Assembly: GCA_009781125.1 (NCBI GenBank)
Contig: WQYS01000112.1
Coordinates: 1-7,282, forward strand
DNA from: Acidobacteriaceae bacterium
GTDB taxonomy: Bacteria > Acidobacteriota > Terriglobia > Terriglobales > Acidobacteriaceae
Direction: 5' to 3'
Length of the DNA: 7,282 bases
Position numbers and translations under genes: made by a program. Shown here piece after piece: positions 1-6,590 of this stretch. Every line of letters starts with the position of its first letter. The stretch's first letter is position 1. The notes below the pieces were generated by a model, which did no database searches, was not told where the DNA came from, and saw nothing but the letters and a program-made list of their open reading frames with translations.

Positions 1-726
1 CAGGAGAACCTGATGAAGGGCGACGACCCCATCGGCAAGGAGATTCGCGTCGATGGCGTTCCTTACACCGTCATCGGACTGGGCGAGAAGCAGGGCAAGA
101 CGCTCGGCATGAGTCAGGACAACTGGGTCGCCGTGCCGCTGGCGACTTTCCAGAGGTCCTACGGCACGGCCAAGACGCTAACCATCTACGTCAAAGCCGG
201 TAAGGATTTGGAGACGGCCAGCGACGAGGCGCGCGCGCTGCTGCGAGCGTTTCGCCACGACGCTCCGGGTGTGGACGACAGCTTCACGCTGGAGACCAGC
301 GATACCTTCGTGAGTCTGTGGAAGAGCATAAGCTCCGGCTTCGAGGCTGTCGCCGTCGCTATTGCGGCCATCTCGCTTATTGTTGGCGGAATCGTCATCA
401 TGAACATCATGTTGGTCAGCGTGACGGAGAGGACGCGCGAGATCGGCGTGCGCAAGGCGTTGGGTGCGCGGCGCAGTGATATTCTGCTTCAGTTCCTGAT
501 CGAATCGGCCACCATGGCGCTGATCGGCGGAGTGTTTGGCGTGATCGGCGGCGTGGTCGTGGCGCAGATCGTTACCGTGCTGCTCGGGTTCCCGTCGTCG
601 ATTGCGTACTGGAGTATTCTTGCAGGGCTGGTCGTTGCCGGTGGCGTAGGAGTCTTCTTCGGCGTGTATCCGGCGCGCAAGGCGGCTGACCTCGATCCTA
701 TTGTAGCGTTGCGTTCGGAGATATAA
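1..726 (+). CDS. MacB/FtsX-type ABC transporter permease, 3' part (5' end outside window)
   Basis: The frame is open from the first base. The ATG at 13 is internal, because the four codons before it (Gln-Glu-Asn-Leu) fit the family's periplasmic domain, so the gene begins upstream. The 241 visible residues start at the end of the MacB periplasmic core domain (ending around residue 105). The C-terminal FtsX domain follows, with membrane segments near 116-138, 166-194 and 204-223. Its signature is MNIMLVSVTERTREIGVRKA at residues 134-153, just after the first of these helices. The ending ARKAADLDPIVALRSE is typical of MacB/YknZ/LolC-like permeases. Such proteins pair with a separate ATPase and move peptides, antibiotics or lipids, or act as mechanotransmitters, across the inner membrane. 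No ATPase (Walker) domain is visible. The next gene is a paralogue 10 nt downstream, so the two probably form one transporter. The substrate cannot be read from the sequence. Confidence 0.93.
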   Translation, partial: QENLMKGDDPIGKEIRVDGVPYTVIGLGEKQGKTLGMSQDNWVAVPLATFQRSYGTAKTLTIYVKAGKDLETASDEARALLRAFRHDAPGVDDSFTLETSDTFVSLWKSISSGFEAVAVAIAAISLIVGGIVIMNIMLVSVTERTREIGVRKALGARRSDILLQFLIESATMALIGGVFGVIGGVVVAQIVTVLLGFPSSIAYWSILAGLVVAGGVGVFFGVYPARKAADLDPIVALRSEI

Positions 727-736
727 GAGACACACG

Positions 737-1984
<1,248 letters not shown>

Positions 1985-2008
1985 GCAGGCAATCTTTTGT
2001 AAACACGT

Positions 2009-2014
2009 TAGACT
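2009..2014 (+). promoter_or_regulatory. Putative -10 box (TAGACT) for the glycosyltransferase gene, leaderless type
   Basis: TAGACT ends 6 nt before the ATG at 2021. No Shine-Dalgarno sequence is visible in the 36-nt gap after the permease gene. A TANNNT hexamer at this distance would place the transcript start on or next to the start codon. No convincing -35 box sits 16-18 nt upstream. TTTGT at 1996-2000 is 8 nt upstream of the box. The call is inferred from position only. Confidence 0.45.
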
Positions 2015-2020
2015 GGTGCC

Positions 2021-3193
2021 ATGGCCGTAGCGATTGAGCTTATTACGGCGCTGATAGCGCTTGCAGGCACGGTGTATCTTGTGCTGGCGCTCGTCGGCGC
2101 GCGCGATTTCAGCCGTACGTGGAGAAGCCGCGCGCTGGACAACTCATGCACGCCTGATGTTTCCATCCTGAAGTCGGTTAAGGGCCTCGACCCGCGCATG
2201 TATGACGGATTCGTCAGCCATTGCAGGCAGCAATATGCAGGCCGGTTTGAGATCGTGTTCGGAGTCAGCAGCCTTGACGATCCGGCCGTGCATGAGATCG
2301 AACGGCTGCGGGCCGAGTTTCCCGGCTGCGCCATCAAGCTGGTCGAGTGCCGCGAGCGGCTCGGAACCAGCGGCAAGGTGAGCAATCTTATCCAGATGCA
2401 GCGCGAGGCGAGCTACGGCGTCGTGCTGATTAATGACAGCGACATTCGTGTAAGTCCGCAGTATCTTGCGCGAGTGATGGCTTGTTTCGCGGACGAGCGC
2501 GTGGGTATGGTGACGGCTCCGTATCGCGGCATGACGGAGGAGCTGACAAATCAAGGAGCCACGCTGTGGGCGCGGCTGGAAGCGCTGGGTATCTCGACCG
2601 ATTTCTTTCCGGGAGTGCTGGTGGCGCGAAAGCTCGAAGGCGGAGTTCATTTCGGGTTAGGTTCAACGTTGGCCATGCGGCGCGAGGCGCTGGAACGCTC
2701 TGGCGGGCTGGAGCCGCTGGTCGAGTGCCTGGCCGACGACTACGAGATGGGCGCACGAATCGCGGCGGCGGGTTACAAGATCGAGCTTGCGCCCGAGGTC
2801 GTCGAGACAACGGTTCCCGCGTACAGCTTTCGCGGATTTGCCGAGCACCAACTGCGCTGGGCGCGCACCGTGCGCGATTCACGCAAGGCAGGATATCTCG
2901 GACTGGTAATTACCTACGCGCTGCCCTGGGCGCTGATAACCTGCGTGGCCAGCGGATTTGCGTTGTGGAGTTTTTCTTGGTTGAGTCTTGTCGCGTTGAT
3001 GCGCGTAGCCGTAGCGCTCAGCGTTGGTGTTGGCGTTCTGCGTGACAGACAGGTGCTGCGCGATCTGTGGCTTCTCCCTTTGCGCGACTGCTTCGGGCTG
3101 TTCTTCTGGGCGTGGAGCTTCGCCAGCGATACCATCGTATGGCGAGGCGAACGCTTCCGCCTGAAGGATGGACGGCTTATCAAAGTTATTTGA
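2021..3193 (+). CDS. hpnI: HpnI-type membrane glycosyltransferase (GT2/GT21, ceramide glucosyltransferase-like)
   Basis: 390 residues, the usual length for HpnI. There is an N-terminal membrane anchor (about 4-26), then a cytosolic GT-A domain. Visible motifs are PDVSILKSVKGLD (45-57), GKVSNL (118-123), the nucleotide-sugar/metal motif NDSD (138-141), FGLGSTLAMRREAL (211-224), the catalytic-type acidic pair in LADDYEMG (237-244), and QLRWARTVR (277-285), the QxxRW motif of processive and lipid-linked GT2/GT21 enzymes. Hydrophobic segments follow at about 292-340 and 350-370. In characterised bacteria HpnI transfers N-acetylglucosamine from UDP-GlcNAc to bacteriohopanetetrol, and HpnK then deacetylates the product. 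Ceramide glucosyltransferases share the same motifs, so another lipid acceptor is possible. No other hopanoid gene is in view. The ATG at 2021 was chosen because the membrane anchor begins at once. There is no Shine-Dalgarno sequence, and the gene may have its own leaderless promoter although it follows the permeases by 36 nt. Confidence 0.8.
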   Translation: MAVAIELITALIALAGTVYLVLALVGARDFSRTWRSRALDNSCTPDVSILKSVKGLDPRMYDGFVSHCRQQYAGRFEIVFGVSSLDDPAVHEIERLRAEFPGCAIKLVECRERLGTSGKVSNLIQMQREASYGVVLINDSDIRVSPQYLARVMACFADERVGMVTAPYRGMTEELTNQGATLWARLEALGISTDFFPGVLVARKLEGGVHFGLGSTLAMRREALERSGGLEPLVECLADDYEMGARIAAAGYKIELAPEVVETTVPAYSFRGFAEHQLRWARTVRDSRKAGYLGLVITYALPWALITCVASGFALWSFSWLSLVALMRVAVALSVGVGVLRDRQVLRDLWLLPLRDCFGLFFWAWSFASDTIVWRGERFRLKDGRLIKVI

Positions 3194-3210
3194 GTTTGTA
3201 TTTAGCCGGA

Positions 3211-3216
3211 TTGACA
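3211..3216 (+). promoter_or_regulatory. Consensus -35 hexamer (TTGACA) upstream of the antitoxin relic
   Basis: A perfect TTGACA lies 18 nt after the glycosyltransferase stop. Possible -10 boxes are GATATT (3231-3236, spacer only 14 nt) or TATTGC (3233-3238, spacer 16 nt). A separate TGTAAT at 3220-3225 could instead be a -10 with a weak -35 further up. It probably once drove the antidote gene starting at 3252. Whether it still fires is unknown. If it does, transcripts would run antisense into the convergent DUF2950 gene. Confidence 0.35.
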
Positions 3217-3239
3217 GCGTGTAATCCTTCGATATTGCG

Positions 3240-3244
3240 AGGAG
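3240..3244 (+). promoter_or_regulatory. Strong ribosome binding site (AGGAG) of the antitoxin relic
   Basis: AGGAG is placed 7 nt before the ATG at 3252. It is the clearest Shine-Dalgarno sequence on the + strand of this window and supports the view that the short reading frame following it was once a real gene. Confidence 0.7.
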
Positions 3245-3251
3245 ATTGACG

Positions 3252-3338
3252 ATGACTAAACGTATTCGGGTTTCTGAGCTTCCCGAGTTCGACGCGGCCC
3301 CTTACCTGGACAACTAGGAAACCATCGCTGCTTACCTC
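3252..3338 (+). pseudogene. Broken addiction-module antidote (HigA-like antitoxin), N-terminal fragment with amber stop
   Basis: The ATG at 3252 has a good Shine-Dalgarno sequence and opens a 21-codon frame reading MTKRIRVSELPEFDAAPYLD plus Asn, closed by TAG at 3315-3317. The same frame continues beyond the stop as ETIAAYL (3318-3338). Together FDAAPYLDN-stop-ETIAAYL matches, as I recall it, the N-terminus of HigA-like addiction-module antidotes (TIGR02684/COG3636), which read roughly FDAAEYLD-E-E-IAAYL. The amber codon sits where the family usually has glutamate, so one G-to-T change from GAG would explain it. The helix-turn-helix domain (ALGDIARARGM-like) and any toxin gene are missing: similarity fades after 3338, and the DUF2950 stop codon lies at 3352-3350. 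I read this as a decayed toxin-antitoxin remnant. A functional 21-residue peptide is less likely. The fragment is short, so family assignment rests on about 20 residues. Confidence 0.68.
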
Positions 3339-3349
3339 ATTTGCGATTG

Positions 3350-4291
3350 TTATGGCGCTAACGAAACCATCCTCCACGACGGGCCGGGATCGAATGCATT
3401 GATCCCCCTTGCCGCATCCGTTGTGGACTGCCCCAGGTCGGACTGGAAGACCCGTCCGCCGCGGCCCACAATGAAGGTCATCACGCCGCTGGCACCGTAC
3501 TCGGCTGGGAAGGCCAGGATGGCGAAGCCCCGGTTCATCCTGCCGCCGTTTACATAGTCCATCGCACCTCCGGGCGCGTGCGATCCCTGCGCTCTGAGAA
3601 TGCGGAAGTAGTAGCCGTGAAAGGGCTGACGGCGGCCCTGCGCGTAGCCTTCGGCTTCGGCGTCGGCTACCAGCGGGCCTGCCGGACTTTGCGGCTCGCC
3701 TTCGGCTACCGTCCAGTAGAGGCCGTCGTGCTTGCCGGGAGTGCTTCGGAACCGCTGTGCAAAGAGTCCTGGCGGGTTGCCATCGTGACCTGCCGCCGCG
3801 TAGTCTGTCTGCGCCTTGCGAAGCGCACGGCAAACATCGATTGCTGCCAGCTCATTGGCTCCGATGCGCCGCGCCTGTAGCTCGTGAACGCCCTCGCCGG
3901 AGTCGAACCTCCACGTCCCATTGCTCAGCACCACGGGAATCGGAAGCTCCCAGGCGTTCGAGCCGACCACAAGGAACCTTCTCCTGACTCCGGCAGGAAC
4001 CATGTGATGTTGTACATCGTAGAGTTCCACGAAATGAGCGCGGTCGTTCTTGTCCTGCGTGTCGTCTCCAGAGGAGATAAGACTGGTCGCCTCCGGCCCG
4101 AGTATCTGGTCGAGCGCATTGACGTCGTTGACTCTGTTGGCTGCAATCAACGCATCCACCGCCTCCTGCGGAGTGGAGAACGTTCTCTGCGCCGTATTCT
4201 GTGCAAGCAGCGAAGTCGCCAGGCTGAAGGTCAGAACCAGGACAGAAAACACGGAAGATACAACGCCGGATTTGCAGGATTTGTTAGTCAC
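3350..4291 (-). CDS. DUF2950 family exported protein
   Basis: 313 residues with a signal peptide: Lys4/Lys7, hydrophobic core about 10-29, likely cleavage after Ala30 (SLLA before QNTA). The mature part is one DUF2950 domain. Recognisable conserved blocks are FSTPQEAVDALIAA (38-51), ILGPEA (63-68), SGD (74-76), WELPIPVV (114-121), WRFD (127-130), RRIGANELAAI (141-151), STPGKHDGLYW (183-193), SPAGPLV (202-208), FHGYYFRIL (224-232), FPAEYGASGVMTFIV (261-275) and the closing DPGPSW (301-306). Its length and ending look complete. No catalytic motif is known to me and the function is uncharacterised; it should act in the periplasm or outer envelope. The GTG start is supported by AGGGAG at 4303-4298, six nt upstream, and by the signal peptide beginning there. 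The start overlaps the stop of the DUF3300 gene by one base (TAGTG), so the pair is one translationally coupled operon. Confidence 0.9.
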   Translation of the reverse strand: MTNKSCKSGVVSSVFSVLVLTFSLATSLLAQNTAQRTFSTPQEAVDALIAANRVNDVNALDQILGPEATSLISSGDDTQDKNDRAHFVELYDVQHHMVPAGVRRRFLVVGSNAWELPIPVVLSNGTWRFDSGEGVHELQARRIGANELAAIDVCRALRKAQTDYAAAGHDGNPPGLFAQRFRSTPGKHDGLYWTVAEGEPQSPAGPLVADAEAEGYAQGRRQPFHGYYFRILRAQGSHAPGGAMDYVNGGRMNRGFAILAFPAEYGASGVMTFIVGRGGRVFQSDLGQSTTDAARGINAFDPGPSWRMVSLAP

Positions 4292-5601
4292 TATCTTCTC
4301 CCTGATGTCCTCTGCATGGAGGCCATGCTGGCCCGGCCACGATTGGCCGCGCTGCGGTTGGCTGCCGCCGAACTGCCTCCGCCGCTAAAGGCGTTGGCGC
4401 GCCCGCTCGCGCTGGAGCCTCTTGGGCCGGACGCGAATCCGGCATTCGGGTTCCCTCTGGGCTGGGCCTGCTGGGGCCACGCCGCTGGACGCGCGACCGT
4501 AGGCGCTACCGCCGGACGGGCCGTTGCAGTCTGCGCTGGCCGCGCCGCAGCTCCCGTTGCTGGCCGCTGGGCCGGGCGATTCACGTTTGCGCTCGGCTGT
4601 GCTGGACGGGTCTGAGGACGATTCTGCGCTGGCCGGTTCGGGGCGGCGTTTCCTGGCCGATTAGGACGATTGCCCGAAACATTTCCTCCTGGTCTATTTC
4701 CTGCTGGCCTGCCGCCTGCCGGTGGCCGCGAAGCCGCCGGTGGTCTGCCGCCTGCGACCCGGCGATTCGGACGGTCGCGCCAGTTGCTGGGCGGGCGGGC
4801 GTAGACAGGCCGCCGGAAGGACGGAGGCCGGGGGCGGAAGGTTCGATGAACCGGACGCCAGCGGTTGTTTACGATCCATACGTTGTTGCCCCACATCATT
4901 CTTCGAGAACCCCATCCCCAACCCCATGTGTTCCATCCCCACGGATACGAGGGGCCGAACCAGGAGCCAAGCATGATTCCCGTGCCGAAGCTGAGCAGCG
5001 AAGCCGTGACCAGAGCCGAGGAACCCGGCAACGCCCAGACCATCGACGGATCGTACTGCGGAACGAAGACCACCTGCGGGTTGGTCGGCTGGATGACGAT
5101 CACCTGCGAGCCGTTCTGGCTCTGCACGTCGACCGTCTGATACTGATTGCTCTCCAGCGCGCCCCAGGCGTATGCCTGCTGGCGCAGGCGCTGCACCGAG
5201 TCCATCACCAGGCCCTGATTGGAGACGAACACCTGTCCCAGCGCCGCATAGTCGTTGATGTTCTGCGCCATCATGTCCAGGACCTGCGGGAAGTTGACCA
5301 GGGCAATGAAGGCCGGATCGAAGCCCTGCGCCTGGGCCGCGTTGGTGCGCGCCTGGCCGGTCAGCCTCATGTTCGCGTTCAGCCAGTTGTTGACGTCGAG
5401 GATCTGCTGCGGATCGCTCGATGCGGCGCAGATCTGCGCCACCAGCGCGTCGGGGAACAACGCAATCGGCGCCACCAGTTGATCTATCTGATCGGGGCTG
5501 AACATAGGAGCCTGCGCCGAGGCCTCATTTACAGGAACTATGAGGCTCCACAGGCATATGAGAACGGCCAGCGTCTTGCCCATAATTTTCTTCAGCGGCA
5601 C
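4291..5601 (-). CDS. DUF3300 family exported protein with long Pro/Arg/Ala-rich tail
   Basis: 436 residues. The signal peptide has Lys4, Lys5 and Lys9, a hydrophobic core at 11-23, and likely cleavage after Ala29 (EASA before QAPM). The DUF3300 domain covers about 33-190: FSPDQIDQLVAPIALFPDAL (34-53), FDPAFIALVNFPQVLDMMA (94-112), MDSVQRLRQQA (133-143) and PTNPQVVFVPQYDP (172-185). A hydrophobic Gly/Ser stretch (196-218) may touch or cross a membrane. A Trp-rich segment (221-249; nine Trp) comes next. From about 250 to 436 the protein is low-complexity, rich in Pro, Arg, Ala, Asn and Gly, strongly basic and probably disordered. The family's function is unknown; it is often seen beside DUF2950. 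The GTG at 5601 is the earliest possible start, since an in-frame TGA lies at 5607-5605; GGTGA at 5609-5605 may be its Shine-Dalgarno sequence, although only 3 nt away. ATG at 5583 is the alternative and keeps a shorter signal peptide. Confidence 0.9.
   Translation of the reverse strand: MPLKKIMGKTLAVLICLWSLIVPVNEASAQAPMFSPDQIDQLVAPIALFPDALVAQICAASSDPQQILDVNNWLNANMRLTGQARTNAAQAQGFDPAFIALVNFPQVLDMMAQNINDYAALGQVFVSNQGLVMDSVQRLRQQAYAWGALESNQYQTVDVQSQNGSQVIVIQPTNPQVVFVPQYDPSMVWALPGSSALVTASLLSFGTGIMLGSWFGPSYPWGWNTWGWGWGSRRMMWGNNVWIVNNRWRPVHRTFRPRPPSFRRPVYARPPSNWRDRPNRRVAGGRPPAASRPPAGGRPAGNRPGGNVSGNRPNRPGNAAPNRPAQNRPQTRPAQPSANVNRPAQRPATGAAARPAQTATARPAVAPTVARPAAWPQQAQPRGNPNAGFASGPRGSSASGRANAFSGGGSSAAANRSAANRGRASMASMQRTSGRR
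4298..4303 (-). promoter_or_regulatory. Internal ribosome binding site (AGGGAG) coupling DUF3300 to DUF2950
   Basis: On the minus strand AGGGAG lies 6 nt before the GTG at 4291, within the last codons of the DUF3300 gene. It decides the DUF2950 start and, with the TAGTG stop/start overlap at 4293-4289, indicates reinitiation or coupled translation at similar levels. Confidence 0.7.
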
Positions 5602-5823
5602 CTGTCACCCCCGTGCGAGACGTAAAGAAACCGCGCAGGAAGCGCGAATGGGAGCGAATGCTATGGGAAGAGATGCCCGAAAGACCGGATCGGTTTTCTA
5701 CTCGCAGGCAGTTCGTGGCTGTTGTTCCAGTCTCGCGGCTGAGAGATCAATGGATGGCCTGTTCAAATTGAAAAGAGGCTCAGGAAGCAAAGGTGGTCAG
5801 GAGTGACTGGGTGCTCCATATCT

Positions 5824-5845
5824 ATCTGACGGCTTTTCGTCAGAT
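5824..5845. repeat. Perfect 8-bp inverted repeat with 6-nt loop
   Basis: The arms are ATCTGACG (5824-5831) and CGTCAGAT (5838-5845), around the loop GCTTTT. No T-run follows on either strand, so it is not a standard terminator. It lies 32 bp upstream of the TAGAAT box of the DUF4126 gene, where a repressor or activator operator would be expected. An RNA hairpin in a transcript starting further upstream is the alternative. Confidence 0.6.
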
Positions 5846-5877
5846 GCGGACTATCGCCCATGTAATTTGTCATGGGG

Positions 5878-5883
5878 TAGAAT
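5878..5883 (+). promoter_or_regulatory. Putative -10 box (TAGAAT) for the DUF4126 gene, leaderless type
   Basis: TAGAAT ends 8 nt before the ATG at 5892, with no Shine-Dalgarno sequence between. It is a close match to the -10 consensus. No clear -35 is seen. TTTGT (5866-5870) lies 7 nt upstream of the box, resembling the arrangement before the glycosyltransferase gene. GGGG (5874-5877) and CCCC (5887-5890) flank the box as a short inverted repeat. Confidence 0.5.
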
Positions 5884-5891
5884 CTCCCCAC

Positions 5892-6530
5892 ATGATCTTT
5901 TCTCCGGCCAACATCACGGCGCTCATCGTTGCGGCCAGCTTTGCGGGCGGGCTGAACATCTACGCGACGGTGCTGACGCTGGGCCTTCTGGATCGCTTCC
6001 ACTGGGTAGCCTTGCCGGCAGGACTGGCTCCGCTGGGGCAGACGTGGGTGATCGTGGCCTGCGGAATCCTCTTCGTCATGGAGTTCTTCGCCGATAAAGT
6101 TCCTGTCTTTGACATGATCTGGAACAGCCTGCACACGCTGGTGCGAGTGCCGGTTGCAGGACTGATCGCCTGGCAGGCGACCTCGCATCTCTCGCCGGGG
6201 ATGCAGATTCTGGGAACCCTGCTCGGAGCCGGAATCGCTCTCGTGACACACGCCTCGAAGACCGCCGTTCGAGCAGCGGTAACGCCTGCTCCCGAGCCGG
6301 TGTCGAACATCGCGCTGAGCACCAGCGAGGACGTCGTCGCCGTGGGGCTGACCTGGTTCGCGGTGCATCACGCCATCGTCGCTGCAGCCGTGGCGGTGGC
6401 GCTGCTGGTGGCGACGATTCTGGTAGCCAGAGCGCTGCTGCGGGCCATCCGCAGGCCTTTGCGGAGCCTGTTAGGGCTGGAATTTGGCAGGAATCCCGAG
6501 AAACCGCCCGCGCCGAGCGGCGGCAATTGA
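5892..6530 (+). CDS. DUF4126 family small integral membrane protein
   Basis: 212 residues from the ATG at 5892. Conserved DUF4126 features are ALIVAASFAGGLNIYATVLTLGLL (split here as positions 10-33), FFADKVPVFDMIWNSLHTLVR (65-85), HASKTAVRAAVTPAPEPVSN (120-139) and SEDVVAVGL (145-153). Membrane segments are predicted by eye near 8-32, 50-68, 85-95, 103-119 and 148-182. A polar, Pro-rich C-terminal tail follows (about 195-212). The family is of unknown function; the protein should sit in the inner membrane. A longer frame back to GTG 5793 exists, but the family begins almost directly with the first membrane helix, and the extra 33 residues would be translated from the inverted repeat and promoter, so the ATG is preferred. 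It has no obvious operon partner: it is divergent from DUF3300 and 68 nt upstream of scpB. Confidence 0.85.
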   Translation: MIFSPANITALIVAASFAGGLNIYATVLTLGLLDRFHWVALPAGLAPLGQTWVIVACGILFVMEFFADKVPVFDMIWNSLHTLVRVPVAGLIAWQATSHLSPGMQILGTLLGAGIALVTHASKTAVRAAVTPAPEPVSNIALSTSEDVVAVGLTWFAVHHAIVAAAVAVALLVATILVARALLRAIRRPLRSLLGLEFGRNPEKPPAPSGGN

Positions 6531-6531
6531 T

Positions 6532-6555
6532 TCGGTAAATTTCACAATTTACTGA
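6532..6555 (+). repeat. AT-rich inverted repeat after DUF4126 / before scpB
   Basis: The arms GTAAATT (6535-6541) and AATTTAC (6546-6552) pair perfectly around a TCAC loop. In + strand RNA the stem extends through a G-U pair and two further pairs (6532-6534 with 6553-6555) to about 10 bp. It begins 2 nt after the DUF4126 stop and is not followed by a T-run. It could be a weak terminator, a processing hairpin, or an operator for scpB, whose start is 44 nt downstream. Confidence 0.55.
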
Positions 6556-6584
6556 CACGCGAGCAATTCCACTGCCTCTTTGGA

Positions 6585-6590
6585 TATGCT
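6585..6590 (+). promoter_or_regulatory. Putative -10 box (TATGCT) for scpB, leaderless type
   Basis: TATGCT ends 8 nt before the ATG at 6599. The preceding GGATAT is repeated at 6591-6596. No Shine-Dalgarno sequence and no clear -35 are seen. The call rests on position and on similarity to the two other starts in this window. Confidence 0.35.

Larger units (their letters stand above)
5602..5891. other. Divergent intergenic region between DUF3300 and DUF4126
   Basis: No convincing gene lies here. Open frames through it are short or continue shadow frames of the neighbours, and the in-frame upstream extension of DUF4126 to GTG 5793 has no family similarity. It must hold the promoter of the DUF3300-DUF2950 operon; the only -10-like word I see on the minus strand at a sensible distance is TAGCAT (5663-5658), without a good -35. 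It also holds two copies of GCGAATG (5644-5650 and 5654-5660, spaced 10 bp), a perfect inverted repeat at 5824-5845, and the TAGAAT box before DUF4126. Confidence 0.6.

Noticed and set aside
3067..3249. Overlapping + strand frame of 60 codons across the end of the glycosyltransferase, considered as a lost toxin gene
   Set aside because: Its translation shows no resemblance to HigB/RelE toxins, and most of it is an out-of-frame reading of the glycosyltransferase gene.
3884..4615. + strand open frame of 243 codons opposite the DUF2950/DUF3300 junction
   Set aside because: It is antisense to two conserved genes. The Ala/Gly/Arg-rich end mirrors the low-complexity DUF3300 tail, and no family similarity was seen.
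4397..4750. Possible tandem repeats or CRISPR-like periodicity in the GC-rich region
   Set aside because: The recurring CCGG/GGCCG words come from Arg-Pro-Ala codons of the low-complexity DUF3300 tail. There are no constant repeats with unique spacers.
4846..5625. Long + strand open frame of 259 codons opposite DUF3300
   Set aside because: It lies fully antisense to a well-supported DUF3300 gene. Its Arg/His/Gln/Leu-heavy composition is typical of a GC-rich antisense frame, it has no domain resemblance, and it lacks a ribosome binding site.
5540..5806. Small + strand frame of 88 codons in the divergent intergenic region
   Set aside because: It begins inside DUF3300 on the opposite strand, has no ribosome binding site, and has no recognisable features.
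5793..5891. N-terminal extension of DUF4126 to GTG 5793
   Set aside because: The extra 33 residues have no family match and would be encoded by the inverted repeat and the -10 box. The ATG at 5892 starts directly at the conserved first helix.
5763..6371. - strand open frame of 202 codons opposite DUF4126
   Set aside because: His/Arg/Gln-rich antisense composition, with no start signal and no known domain. The + strand frame shows clear DUF4126 blocks.
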